From Undaria pinnatifida (taxonomy: Eukaryota; Sar; Phaeophyceae; Laminariales; Alariaceae): DNA of 64,000 nucleotides. The stretch is from NCBI GenBank assembly GCA_012845835.1, contig JABAKD010000015.1, positions 1,057,001-1,121,000 on the forward strand. Reading direction: 5' to 3'. The notes under the pieces are model-generated. The model was not told the DNA's origin and searched no databases. It worked only from the letters and a program-made list of their open reading frames with translations. The first letter of the stretch is position 1. Each line of letters opens with the position of its first letter. This document shows positions 1-12,890 of the stretch, one piece after another. A program made the position numbers and the translations under genes.

Positions 1-2204
1 CGCACGTGGTGGAAGCCTCTAACAACTCAGTCCGGACCGAACATCTCGGTGCTGCGTTTAATATACGTGCGCACGGTGCTAGTGCAAGTAAAAGAACGGT
101 CTGATGGCTTAGGCGCGCGTTTTGCCGTTCGAAGGGGGGGCGGTCGGCGCGCCGCTGTGACAGACACGAAAACAAAATCGACCGCGACACACGGTTGCTT
201 GGAAAGTTCAATTTGTTGAATCGTGATTGTTTTCGGCTGGATGGATGGACGTCTCGTTCTCGCCTTCACCGGCACTGGCCTATCCACGAGAGACGACAAA
301 TACAGCACTATACCGCTAACGCTACTACAGTGTACTGCTGTAGGGACACGGGTTAGAGGTGGCTTTGTTCCTACGGTTGATGGCGGAAGGGGGCAGTTTT
401 CGTCGAGTCGTCGATCCGCGATCGTGAAGCTCAGCCTATACCGAGAAAGAACGCTCATGATGATGATGATGCCGATGACCACACTATGTTCCACTCGACA
501 AGACGATCAGTAGAGGTTATACTACAGTAAGCGACCCGCGTTACGTGATCAGTAGGAATGTACTAAGGGAGAAGCGACGGACGGTCGTTGGTACGCTATC
601 ATACTGCTGTACGTAGTAGCGGCGTTGATGTTTTCAAAATAAACGCGAGATTCTCATTGGCTAAATATTACGCCGCGTTTTATTTCGTTTCGCTGACCTC
701 CCCGCGTATGTACCTCTGCTTTCTGCTTTATTTATCTGCCTGGCCTCTCCCAGAGGGCAGGGGTGATCTATCATGAAGCAATGGCTGGGGCTACCTGTCC
801 CTCTCTACGACATGTTTATCTTATGCTGTGCCTTCCGCCTATGAAGCACCTCCCGCATATTACGGCCGATATGCGTATTACAGCCGAGATGACGATGATG
901 ATGGCCGTGCCGACAGCCTGTTGTGTCGGTTCTGCGGCGTGTCGAACAACGTCTTGTGACTGCCGTTGTTTTGCATCTGCCGACTGCTGTTATGCCGATC
1001 TTTCCAGCCTTCAACGCCAAACTTGAGGGGCTCGCTGCTAGATCTGGGTCTATACGAAGTGAACATTGGGTGAGTGGTAACGGTACGAGTCGTGCCGTCG
1101 GTAGTACGCGGTGCTGTGCTGCCCTCGTGACTGCTGTGCTGTGCGCTACTCCGGCTGCTGGCAGAATTGATTACACCGCATAAAATATGCCACTGTGTCC
1201 GTAAATTTAAGTACTATTAAAATACTAATATGAATGAAAAATGATCCTTATATTATAGTCCGAATGGCGTGGTGTGGTATCTTCATACCGCTAACTTCGA
1301 TCCTACCTGGTACAGCGGTGTAGATCATACTAGGTACGAGGTATAGACTAATACAGCAGTCAAGTGACAGGTACGAGGTACGAGGTAGCAGGTAGCACCC
1401 AGAGAGGTAAGGCAGCGGCCGCCAAACATGTAGGCTACCCATATGCATCAGTGCAATAGTTGCTGTAATAGCTGATCAGCGACGGTGTCGCGAAAACCAA
1501 AGCTCAGGGTGTGTGTCGTGGAGCGCTCAGAATTTGACGTCTTCAAAATTAATCAAGAATACCCAAGGTTAAGGTTCGGAGAGATATCGATTACGATATA
1601 TAGTCTAATGGTGATACGGTTCGACGAGTCGTTCTAGTCTATACGGGTATTTCATGTCGGGAATTGCCCTGCGGCGTAAGGCATCACCATTGCGCACTGG
1701 TATCACAGTTCAGACCGACGAAGCTCTACCCGTGGTGGCTTTAAATTTGGGCAGACCGTAAGAGAGTGCTCCGTATCACGAGAGTGCTGCCACCGCACTT
1801 GCGGACACGGCGACATCATCCCTCCCTGTGGTATAAAGTGCTGAGTCTATTGAGATACCAGATATGAACTCAAATATAGAAGGTGACGGCTCTGGGCCAT
1901 TACCGCCACCACGCCGCGTCGGTCGCGTCGCACTTTTTTGCCATCAGGTGACAGCTGGCTCCCATCCCCTCTCTTTTGTTTGTTTATACGCCAGGGCGTA
2001 TGTACTACTGTGTAATAAAAAAGTATGGTATATTGCCGAGAGCCCCACTACATCCGCAAAGAAAGCCAGTCTCGGTGTTTGCTACAGTACTATTTGTGCT
2101 ATAGAATTTTAGTATCGAGCGCGCGGGGCTCAGCGGCGCCAACTATGTACTCTAGCAAACCACGCGGCAGACGTCAAGGTAGAATATACCATGGCTGCCC
2201 ACGG

Positions 2205-2300
2205 GACGGGTCAACCCTTGCGGGTCGGGTCGGGTCGGGTCGGGTCGGGTCGGGTCAGGGTGACCCGCGACCCGACCTGTGAGATTTCAAAACCCTCTTG
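2205..2300. repeat. GGGTC pentamer array with flank shared with the 21.2-kb element
   Basis: Seven tandem CGGGT units are followed by GACCCGCGACCCGACC and then by TGTGAGATTTCAAAACCCTC. The same spacer (GAGATTTTGAAACC) separates the pentamer blocks of the element at 21242-21705. This is probably a truncated relative of that element. Confidence 0.6.
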
Positions 2301-2627
2301 CCATGATACCACGGTCTTGCCTCCCGCAGATCTGGCCAAGTTACATCCGGAGAAAGCGTTACTTCTACCCGCTTTGGAAGCCTGGGCTCTGGCACCCAGG
2401 TAGGGGCTCATTGTGTTGTTCGTTGACCCTGTGCGGGAGAGCAGCGCTACTAAATTGTATCCAGCGATTGTTTCGTCTTGGGGTGCTATTGCTCATGCAT
2501 AAATGTAACCAGATAACCTAGAGGGTGTACCTGCGTGCACATTCAAGACGTATTGTTGCAAACGCTGGCTTTACACACTACACAATGGGTAACGGACTGA
2601 GGCTCGACGCACAATGAGCAAAGTGCC

Positions 2628-2740
2628 GTTGAATATGGAATTAACGCCATGAGTTGCGCGGTGACGTTGAATATGGAATTAACGCCATGAGTTGCGCGGT
2701 GACGTTGAATATGGAATTAACGCCATGAGTTGCGCGGTGA
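2628..2740. repeat. Three tandem copies of a 38-bp unit
   Basis: Units begin at 2628, 2666 and 2704 (GTTGAATATGGAATTAACGC...) and are nearly identical, with no spacer. Such low divergence points to recent tandem expansion. Confidence 0.9.
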
Positions 2741-3090
2741 ATATTATGATTCGCCCATCTATATGTTCAGGCACCGAACAGTGCTGCATAGCGTGAGGCC
2801 AACCAATTGTTAGGGGCCGAAAGGGGTCCTTTGCTCGACCTTTCGATCATCAAGCTGGTAATTCAAACAATGTTCGTTAGAAAGAGTAACAGCAACGTGT
2901 CTTCGATGGCATGCACGCAGGCGCTTCCTACGAACTATACATACTCTATTCGTGATGTATATGTCAGAGTCTCCACCGCCACGTTTAGGATTTTTCATGG
3001 TCATCATAGGTAGACCCCATCACTCTTCACCTTGCCGCCGTCCTCATACCGACTACCGACCGTTTTGGCCGCTATCCGCAGGTGTGCGCT

Positions 3091-6000
3091 ATGCTGTTTA
3101 TCTTCTATATCGCCCTGTTAGCTTTTGGGAAGTGGGTATTTCGACGAATATCAACAGCGACCACGGTCGAAATCCGCAAACTAAGTCTGTCCAAGAAGGG
3201 AACCGGCAGTGATCGCACCAGCCCCGGGTCACTCGGACAAGAGGAGCTTGGCTCCGGCCACCTGTACGATTTGGAAAACCCAGCAAGCAGCGCAGACCTT
3301 CGTGCTGATTTTAAGGCCGTCAGATATGCGGAGCCCGTTCCTATCAGGCGGGGCGTCCGCACGTCGACATGGTCAAGGAAGAAACAAGTGTGGGGGCGAA
3401 AGTTATCCAAGGCAAGCCGCTACTACCGAGGAGGTAACGACATCGAGGCCGGAGAAAACGTGTCCAGCTTCCCCCCTAGCATCGATGAGGTCTTGCAGCG
3501 AAGTGTGCGGGGCTTTCGAGAGTCTTGGTGGACGCCTTCTGATACCGATGAGGACAACGTTCGTGACGATGTTGCAAACGCTAGCCTCGGAGACATCGAG
3601 GGCTGTTCTGTTCACCCGGAGACGCAGGTGTGGCTGCGTGTGATACATTGCGCTACCATGGCTTATTGTCTGCACATATGGTACATTTTTTAAGCACTGC
3701 GATACATATATTTATATGGTCAGTGGCGATATGTGGGCGTCGTGATATTTGCCATATGTGACACTTGTGGCTCTCGAAACTGACTTGCACATGCTTGGCG
3801 TGCGGCGTATGTCGCGCATGTCACCGAACATGCTGCGTGAACAGAATGGCTGACTTTGTTTCCTACGGGCATTGTGTGAAGCGGACTCAGTATGATAGAG
3901 TACTGGTAGTATGTTGCATCTTTTTGCGTACGCTGGTCCACTCTGTTTGCCCGTTTGGACTCCAACCTCTGCACTTTGCCCTGCAGGCATTCTTGAATGA
4001 TCACGTCCTTTCCCGCTCCAGTAGCAGCGGCCGCATCTGTCCTGCGCCGGAGGACATATGCCACCTAGCCTCGCCGTCCACGGCCAGCGCCGGCCGAATC
4101 TCCGGCTTTGAAGAGACAGACGACGACAGGGCGGACAGCATAATCCCGGGGATCACGGGTGAATCGCCGCCCGCTACTGTTTCATCCTTACCGGAGGCCA
4201 TGCCGCACCGAAAGTTTGAAACTCTGTCCTTGGTCAGCGAAGAATTGGTGCTGCAAGCCGGATCGGAAAGGTCGTGGCATGGTGACATATTCGATAGCCG
4301 GGAGGTGGTCATGGAGACCGTCCAACTTGTCGAGGAGGCCCCTCAAGGCGCATACGAGACCAAAACCGACGAAGACGGTAGCCCTCTGCCAATAAGATCA
4401 GATGCTCAGAGCCTTCCGGAGGAATCGAGAGAGGAGGGAGGGGAGGAAAAGGAGAACAACCCCTTGCTGCAGGTTTCCCCTGTAGTGCAGCCACATGTAC
4501 AAGACCTAGCCGAGCCTTTGTCTTTCGCTACCCGTCTTGGTGCAATCCTTCGTGGTGTCCAAAACATCCCCATGGCCCTTCGCGAGAACTACCTGGCCCG
4601 CTATTGTTCTCTTTCTAACTCTGAGGAGAACAGCGACCTTCAGCGGGACAGAGTCCTCGGAGAAGGAAAGTATGGCCGAGTGTCTCTCGTGTGGCACGAG
4701 GAATTTGGGCCATTTGCCATGAAGGAACTAACCGAGGTGAGCATGTGGTCGTCGTTGCAGATATTCCGCACATGTACAGCTTGTCCTAACACTCCGCTTG
4801 CATCCAAATCAGGGCCGTTGATTGGTGTTCGTATGGTTTTTATCTAGTGGCCGGAAGTCTTTTACCAAAGTAGGTGCACTTACAAGACGGAAAACAGTGT
4901 AGGATGCTGACAACCACGTTTGTTGGACTGTGTTTATTTCGTTGTTTTCTCTCCCTGCACTCATTTTAAACTCCAGGAGGCCAGGCCAGAGGACCGTGCG
5001 GTGGCAATGAATGAAATGGAAACCTTCTTGTGGTGAGGAGAATCAAGGATTTTCAACGATGCTGTTGACAGTTTACAGTCATTCCACTCCGCCTCATATT
5101 AGCCACTGTATGCTGCAAAGGAATATGTTCACCCACCCCCACAGCTACTTGAGCATAAAGGAGGGCTACGATTGTTTCACAGCAGTTACACTCGTTGGGA
5201 CACGTAGACCCGCGTTGTGTGAGCGCAACTGTACTAATACTTCTTCTCGCACACCTGCGCTTACCCCCACGGCCGCGCTATGCTGTCTATGTTCGCATAT
5301 CCATCTGCCCAACGGCGTTGCCTCGCATCTTGCGCCCAGTGTTGGAGACAACGAAAACATCGTCCGCGTCTTTGCGATGGATAGCACCCTACCGACCAGG
5401 CCGATCATGATGGAGGCTGGGTGTGGTGACATGTTCGACATAGTGGTAAACGACGCCATGTCGATGCAGACAAAGATAAGGCAAGGGCAGCATGAAAATA
5501 TTTTTGAAGTCGTTTTTTTATTGGAGCCGGAATTGTTCGCACGCCCGACCTTTCTACTGCATGGCGGAATGTGAGAATGTGAGCCGTACCATTCAAGTTG
5601 TCGTTATGCATATTGCACCTAAATACTCAACATTCGTACAGTACCGTCTGCACGGTGACGATAACGTCAGCCAGGGATAGTCTGGTGTACGCAGGACACA
5701 ACTTTACGCGCACCGTGGCGTGGGGCACTCCGCAAAAAACACGGTACCTTTGTCAACCTTGGGAGAGCGGAAGTCCATACTGTAAACGTTATCACGAAGC
5801 ACACGTGCGGCGAGGAATAACAGAGGGGTGCAGCTGGTGCTATATGTTTATATCCCGCTGGGGATATATACCATATGAGTTAGTGAATTGTGAATTCCCG
5901 CGCGCCGCGTTCGGGTGATGGTTCTACTTAGTCGGTCACGCTCTTACTCATGCTCTGCCGGTATCCTGTTCAGACTTCTGCACGGTGCCGCGTGCGGACT

Positions 6001-9000
6001 CGTGCACATGCACGCGAAAGGCAAAGTGCATCGGGATATTAAGCCGGGTAACATCGTGGTTGTAGGAGGGCCTGTGGAGGAGACTTTGCAGGCTAAGGTG
6101 GCCGACTTTGGTCTGACATGCGGTGAGCAACAAGAATGCCGGTGTAGAACTATTTTAATCGTCTCCTTGTTATATCTCTTGGACGCGCGACTTGGATGCG
6201 CGACTCTCATCATCTTGCAGCACAAACAGTGCTCGCGCTTTCAATCACGGTAAGCACGATACGGTGAAAGTTCGTCGGAAGACGTCACCCCCAACCCCAC
6301 CCCCCTTCCACACTTGCTCTTGCGACGCCCTGCTCCAAACGATCGTTCGAAAACCTGATAGATGCCGGAATGACCACGCCGCCGACAACGGGTACTGCTG
6401 GGTTCATCCCAGTGGAGAACCTTCGCCGCGAGATCGACGCCGGGCCGGATGCTGATGTTTTTTCTTTCGCGGTGGTGATGCTGATCGCTTTCGTTCTGCC
6501 GGAACACAGGATGAACAACGTGTTTGCCCACCCGGTGAGATGTTATGAATGTCAACGTGTAGTGTGCTCCAAGCACATCAAATTAGCCAGTCGTAAGTCT
6601 ACAGTACTGGCTCTCTGATATTGGGTTCAGGCTAGACTTCTTACGTGAAAAAGGGTGTACGATATGATATTGCAACACCACGATATGATATTGCAACACC
6701 ACGATATGGTATTGCAACACCACTCATCCCACGGTAGAGGTGCAGCGGAAGTTTCTGATCTCGTAACATAAGGAGTTCAATACCTCACCCACCCGAAGCA
6801 GGCATTCCAACTTATCAATCTCGCAACCCGACTAACACTTCTATGCGCTATTCCAAGGCTAGGCTAGTCCTACAAGCAAATATACTCGTAAGATGTTATG
6901 ACTAATCGGAAGTTCAACACTTGAGAAGCTCAACTGTATCATATCATATCGTATCATATCATATCATATAATAACATATGATATCATATAATAACATATC
7001 ATATCATATAATAACATATCATATCATATCATATCGTATCATATCGTATCATATCGTATCATATCATATCATCAATATCATATCATATCATATCTTATCA
7101 CACCACATCACATCACAATATCATATCATAGCACATCATAGCACATCATATGATATCATATGATATCATATGATATGAAATAATATCATATCATATAATA
7201 TCATATCATATCATATCATATCATATCATATCATATCATATCATACAAACCTTGGGCCCTGAAGTTGCAACCTCTACCTTTACTACCGTACTAGTACTAG
7301 TACTAGAAGTAGTACTAGAAGTAGTACCGTGGGATGATTCAACTATAGACTAGTATAATAGCCTTCGACTAAGGCCATTTGGCAGGCTGATTTAGTTGTG
7401 TACGGTAGAGCTCTTTCTTGTCAGAGGGCCGGTAGTGTAGTGTGCAGCAGCACGCAATCTTGGTGTTATAGGCTGAATTTTTTGCATACAGTAGAGCTTT
7501 TTCTGATCAGAGGACGGTATTGTGTGTAATCTTGGTTTCATATGCTGGGTTTCTCGTGGAGGTCTTTCTTACGAGGGGACCGGTAGTGTATACTAGGTAC
7601 CAAGTAACCCTTAGACTTGTGCGTACGAAGTACAGAATACTGTAGTTCAGGCCCAGGTGCTTGTCTCTGTCAATCGGTCTGTTTATGCGATTGATTGAGT
7701 CCATGCCAACTTGCTAGCGCGTACATATCTGCACGGAAGATGTGTGCTGATAGACATCGGTTGTGCAACTTCCACGGTATGTTGTTCTCACCGAAACACG
7801 GCCGCTCGCTATGGCAGGGAGCAAAGCCGGACACCGCACGCCCCTTTCTCTCTTCTGCTTATGTTCGTACTCTTGTTGCCGCCAATATTTTTATTTTCAT
7901 CTCCCTTCCTTGCACTTGCTGGCGTTAACACGATGCGCTTGAACAGAACTTGCACACATGCGAAGAGAAGATTGAAATGGAACACTTCCGCGCGGTCGGG
8001 GACGCAGGGGCGTTGTTCGAGCTAGAGGTATGTCTAGAATAAATCATCGTCAATTCCTATCTTGATTCACTGATGGACTCTTTTTTGCACAGCTCTATCA
8101 ACGTAGTACGCTATCGCTAAGAATTCGCGCAGCAGGATATTTGATGTTTGATTTTTTATTTTCAATATTTGATGTTTAATATTTGATATTTGATATTACT
8201 TTGTAACTGTCGTCACGTTGTGTGCTTTGTTGTTGGTCGAGGAACGCTTCAGGCGACTCGATAGGGTTTGTTTTTTTCTGGCGCAGTCAATAAAAAAAAT
8301 CGAATCGCACATATTCACCGTTGACCACAACGCATAGCACGGGGCACATCAGTGTGCCTTTTACGTAGCTGACAATCCGAACATTTTTAATGACGGGAAA
8401 GGTCTGCGCTAGTTGTGCTGGTACTCTCCTACAGCCAACTACCCTTGGTAGTATTAGTATGACACTTGCAGTAGACACCTGTAGTTTACTGACTTGTGGT
8501 GTTTCAGTTGCTGCTATGCAGTTGTCGGCGTGGCTCGTTATGCTATTGAACGCCGCCACTGCTACGTGCCACCGAAGGGACGCGTCCTTGCAATGCCGAG
8601 ATAACCTCCTCCCTGACACAAGCTAGGCGTGGCCCTCGTGTGTCTTCGTTTAACGTGTTTAGCCCGATTCAATTGCCTACCGCTCGAGATTCGTACAGAA
8701 AACTTGCCCTAATGGCGCCGTCGGCCCGGTCCTCTTGCCTCTCACGTTGCACTTTTCTTCCTTGACGAACGATACTCGCATACCCATCGCATACAACCAG
8801 TGTCGGATCATGGAGAGGACTATCGATGACGTTTCCTTCCAGGAATTCATGCTAGTACCGGAGAAGCTCAAGGACTCCGTGCCGGACAAAGAGGAGGTGA
8901 GTCTTACGTTATAGTCCACCACGCATACGGGTAACCCCCTTGAGGACTGCACCTACGTTTTGGCGACAAACTACTTAGAAATAAAATGTGATAGCAATTG

Positions 9001-9587
9001 AAGCAGTCCCAAGATATAAGAGCGTTTGATTCCAGAGTATGTGGACATGTGGACATGTGGAATACGTGCCTTCTTGGGCCACGTTCATACTGTAGCGGAA
9101 CAGCAGCGATAATTCGCACGATATCCAAGATTTGTACATCGGTATTGCTGCGAATGAGCCGTAACATAGTCGCGAATGAGCCGCAACATGGTCCACCACG
9201 ACATATAGACGATATTGTTGCATCATTTGCTGATCGCTCCAATGGTCGACGTAGCCGCCCGATCGGTAGCCGCCGTACCCCCTCCATCCCTCCCCCCATC
9301 CCGCCTTCCTCCCTCCCCGCCCCCCCCCCTGCCGCCCTCCCCCCCTCCTCCCCCCCCTCCCTCCCTCCCTCCCTCCCTCCCCCCCCCCCTTCCTTCCTCT
9401 CCCTCCACCCCCTCCTCCCTCCCTCCCTCCCTTCCTCCGGTTTTGCGACAACGTAATAAACCCCGCTGCTTCCTGATTTGCGCTTCTGCAGGTGCTCTTT
9501 TTTTTAAGTTGCTCCCTTTCACCGGACCGGGAAATGCGCCCTACCATGAGGGAAGTGGCAGACATGCTACAAAAACTCATGGCGTGA
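3091..9587 (+). CDS. Membrane-anchored Ser/Thr-type protein kinase, multi-exon
   Basis: Predicted ATP-dependent protein phosphorylation; substrate unknown. Exons read by eye: 3091-3627, 3987-4736, 4977-5032, 5340-5480, 5974-6122, 6362-6534, 7947-8027, 8801-8896, 9509-9587. The start was taken at the first ATG of the open frame, giving an N-terminal hydrophobic segment (MLFIFYIALLAFGKW) followed by basic residues, probably a signal anchor. About 370 polar, acidic residues follow. Kinase motifs then appear in order: glycine loop LGEGKYGRV, lysine in FAMKEL (about residue 425), hinge PIMMEAGCGDMFD, catalytic VHRDIKPGN, DFGLTC, an APE-like site written IPVEN, DADVFSF in helix F, and the terminal SPDREMRPTMREV. 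Intron phases agree up to exon 8, but exons 8 and 9 differ by phase, so one small exon between 8896 and 9509 is missing from this model. The intron after 5480 has a GC donor. Family within the kinases is unresolved (TKL-like by eye). Confidence 0.8.
6660..6723. repeat. Three tandem copies of a 21-bp unit in a kinase intron
   Basis: The unit CGATATGATATTGCAACACCA is repeated three times, with one substitution in the third copy. It lies in the intron after exon 6 of the kinase gene. Confidence 0.85.
6938..7244. repeat. ATATC pentanucleotide microsatellite
   Basis: About 300 bases are made of ATATC/ATCAT units with interruptions (ATAATAACAT, CGTATC, CACATC), in the same kinase intron. No coding content; the open frames here are repeat artefacts. 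Confidence 0.9.
9276..9435. repeat. Pyrimidine-only tract (C/T) in the kinase intron
   Basis: About 160 bases of the plus strand are almost purely C and T, mostly CCCT and CCTCC units. It lies upstream of the last kinase exon. The proline/serine/leucine and glycine/arginine open frames across it are compositional artefacts. Mirror-repeat parts could form triplex DNA. Confidence 0.9.
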
Positions 9588-10059
9588 TCATTCGCCGTAA
9601 CGTTCGTCGGCAGAAAAGAGGAGTTGTGCAACACCTGCGGTAGCATTTTGCGTGATTCTGCCTTTTCTCTTCCGTTCTCTCACTGCCAGTTGACAGCGAT
9701 TGCATGTTGAGGTGTTCGTTGGGGTTTGTTGTGGTTCAATGGCGTGTTTGCAATCGGGGTCATGGGTGTGAGGCTTGACGGCAATTCGCTGTTGAATCGC
9801 ATGCCGCCCAAGGAGATAGCAACAGGACAGGATGCCGGTCGACAAGGCGTTTTTGTAGCTGGAAAGTGACTGCGTTTGCCGGTTCTTCTTGGTATTGTAA
9901 GGTTGCTGCCGTGATAGGGCCGCTGCTTCATGGAGGAATTGACGCTTTGTTGCACGTGGGTCGATTGGGATGCGGCGAATTTGCCGTATCTGTTTGCCCC
10001 CAAAATTGAATGTTTGTAGTTTTTGGAAATTATCAGGTGTATAACTTCTGGATTACGCC

Positions 10060-11200
10060 ACTACTGTAACACACAAGATAACACACAAGATAACACACCC
10101 GCTTGGGCGAATTTTGAAGCTACTTTTTACTCGACAACGGGGACAGTGCTAACGCCCAGCGATGCGTCTGCGCAAATATATAGATGAGATTCTTTCCAAG
10201 GCCATCACGTTCGTTGTGTGTGCCCCGCTCTAATACATCGGACTAAATCGGGTCAGAAATGAATCTCTTTGGTGTTGCCTGGAATGGTGTTATCTTGAGG
10301 TATTTTGGGGTGTTGGTGTTATGCGGAAACCACCATAGGTGTAGGGCGCGTTGCTTCCTTGTGTGCTGTGTGAAATGGACGTCGTCAGTGTTTTGCGACT
10401 GCGGGCCTTGGCACAGTAGCGTATCAATAGCCTACAAGAACGTGTTACCGTATTACCGTGTAACAGTATTGAGAACACATTAGCACACCCCGTTGGACGA
10501 ATTTCTTATGTGAGTTTTTCGACAAGGGGGGCGGTACAAATGCCAAGAGATGCGTTTATGTGAGGATGTCAGCGAGATATTTCCAAGCCCCTCGTGTTCG
10601 TTTTGTGTGCCCCCTTTACCCGTTTGATTTCGAGAAAATCGGTTCGGAAATGAATCCCTTAGATATTATGGTGTCATCTTAGGGAGTACTGTCATCCGGT
10701 AACCGCCATAGTTGCAAGGCGCGTTAATCCATTCTTGTGTTCATATTATCCAGGGCTTTTTGGAAGCTAGAATCTGGAATCTCGATGCTGGAATTTGTAT
10801 TCTCGCCGTGGAGTGGGCCCGTGCAGGGTTTGCGGGGCAGGGTTTGCGGGTCCGAGTTCACACCCCATGGTTTTTCTATTAATAGATGTCTTATTGGGTT
10901 GAAAGCTCGCATTGAGCTTTTATCTATTTCACCACCCCCCCCCTGGGGGTAGGTGATGCATGATGCATGATGCATGATGCATGATGCATGATATTAGACC
11001 TCCCCCACAGGGCGGTGATAATAGAAATTCGAGATTCCAGTTTCCAGATTCCGAAAATACAATTTTGAACATGGTTTTAGTACTTCGGCGTATTCTGTAT
11101 TGAATGAACGATGTCGGTGTTTTGCGGCGGCAGGCCTAGGTGCAGTAGCGGGTTGACAGCCTACAGTAACGTATACTAAGGGTAGGGGAAGTGGAAAAAT
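10060..11200. repeat. Diverged tandem repeat, unit about 430 bp, with an internal insertion
   Basis: The segment from 10085 (ACACCCGCTTGGGCGAATTT) is repeated from about 10483 (ACACCCCGTTGGACGAATTT). Matching landmarks in both are CCAAG...CGTTCG...TGTGTGCCCC, TCGG...AGAAATGAATC, and GTGTTTTGCG...CAGTAGCG. The second unit stops near 10745 and resumes near 11098, so 10745-11095 looks like a later insertion. Confidence 0.6.
10745..11095. mobile_element. Probable insertion inside a tandem repeat unit
   Basis: This segment is absent from the equivalent position of the first repeat unit. Its left side has CTAGAATCTGGAATCTCGAT and its right side has an inverted relative, CGAGATTCCAGTTTCCAGAT, so the ends are partly inverted. 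It contains five ATGATGC repeats (about 10951-10991). No coding capacity. A non-autonomous DNA element is the best guess; no target duplication was fixed. Confidence 0.4.
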
Positions 11201-12890
11201 GGGAAGGGTGACGGTTGCTTTTGCAAGGCGGTCCGCACCTTCCACGTGGCCGCAAAATGATGCGGACGTTTGTTCGGGAGAGATCAGATTTGTCCAGGAG
11301 GCACAAGTCACATTCATTTTGTAGAATATATACTTGACAGTCATACTCGCTGTTACTGTGTTGAGATTGTTTGGTATAGTTGACGGCCATACATCGCTGT
11401 TTCGGGGTTAAAAGGTTTGCTTTGCCATGCCATGAAGGATTTATTTGGGTGTATTGTAGGAGTTCACAGACCACCGTGTGATGTATGTATATGATTGTAT
11501 TTGTAGGAATAGATCACCGTGTGATGTATGCATATCAATGTATTGTAGGAACACACCATTGGAAGGAGGAGTCGCCGACGAGGGGGGGTACGTTTGACGG
11601 TTGCGATATATCATAGCTACCGATGAAGCGTCTGTCCCACCACACGGCTATCGCATCTACTTTATGTAGTATTGTGCCGCTACTCCAGTGTTTGTAATGT
11701 GCCTCTTGGGTGTTAAAAAGCAGGCCTTTTCCTCTACCTGGTACCTGTTGTGTTAATCTAGGACTCACGTGAGGAACAACTGTGGCTTTACCCGAGCGGG
11801 TTGAAGCTCATCCTTCCAAAGCTGGTGTTGTGCATGCCTATGTCTGTATGTATGTCGGAAATTACGAAATTACCAGTTTTATTAATATGAATTAGTAGCA
11901 GGCACTGCATCAGGGCTGGCGCTCACTGTTTGCAGTATTTGCGAATCTGCGCCCAACTTTTCAGGAGGACGGATGACACAAGTCTTGTTAATAAAGTCTT
12001 GTTCTGCTCATCAAGCATTGTTAATAACGATCAGCTAATACGTGGGTGTAACGTGTCAGCTTTCGCTTTGTATCGCCGACAAGGGACTCGAGCACGAGCA
12101 TTCATTCTATACTGGAATGGATTATGCACTGCACTCGAAACTCCAGTAAATGGTAGAACGAACTGCGCCCGGTTGTAACAGCAATCTCGACTGTCGATTG
12201 CGGTCTCCCCCTTTTGACGCCGTCAACATTACTACGCTAGAAACTCGCATTCGCTCGCAATCATCTCCGAAGGCCCCAGTAATCGATGCTGTAATGGTCA
12301 TTGTTTCGTTCTGAAGCCCCAAAAGGGCTGCTGAAGCGCAGTATAGCCAACACTTTCATCAAGAGAAAAAACTTCAGCTGTAGATCGAGGATTTCGTCGA
12401 TACTCTCGTTTATTGCAATTCGTGTGCGATACTTCCATCACGCGCGTTACGGTATGTGTTCGTCCTCATGTTTCGTGTGCACGATAGGCTTTGCGTCAAT
12501 AACGCATCTTTCCCTCATAGCGCATCACCCTACACCAGCCGACATCCGTCAGAACGCAGACGTCAACACGAACGGAAGACAGTCAGCAAAAAAAGCAGAA
12601 AAAAAGGACCAAGAAGGTCAGCAGACCTCGTTGGTATCATATTTCCCGCCGTCCTAATGGTTGACCACCGCAAAACCATCACGGTACGTAGTGTATAAAC
12701 CACATAGAAGGCAGACAACAAAAAGCAAGAGCAGACGTCACGATAAAACGCATCGCTCCACCCTGGCACCAACCCAGCGTCCTGAAGGTGTCCTCTATAA
12801 CAAGCTTGCGTCTCAGCTATGAATGCCTCCATGCGCTGGCTCACGAGGCGTGTCCTCGTTCGCATACGCTGTCTCATTTACACACGTACA

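Larger units (their letters stand above)
1..3090. other. Upstream region with no supportable gene
   Basis: Several short open frames occur on both strands, but none shows a family motif, splice-site pattern or sustained composition bias. The region contains a GGGTC array (2205-2300) and three copies of a 38-bp unit (2628-2740). The promoter and any 5' UTR exon of the kinase gene should lie in the right part; a possible acceptor (CCGCAG) ends at 3080, so an upstream exon cannot be excluded. Confidence 0.5.

Noticed and set aside
27-494. 155-residue minus-strand frame as a gene
   Set aside because: No motif, no splice evidence, and a plus-strand frame overlaps it equally well.
2628-2740. CRISPR-like array
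   Set aside because: Three direct 38-bp units have no spacers between them, and the surroundings are eukaryotic; this is a simple tandem repeat.
8975-9646. Long open frames on both strands (Gly/Arg-rich and Pro/Ser/Leu-rich)
   Set aside because: They are produced by the pyrimidine-only tract at 9276-9435 inside a kinase intron and have no other support.
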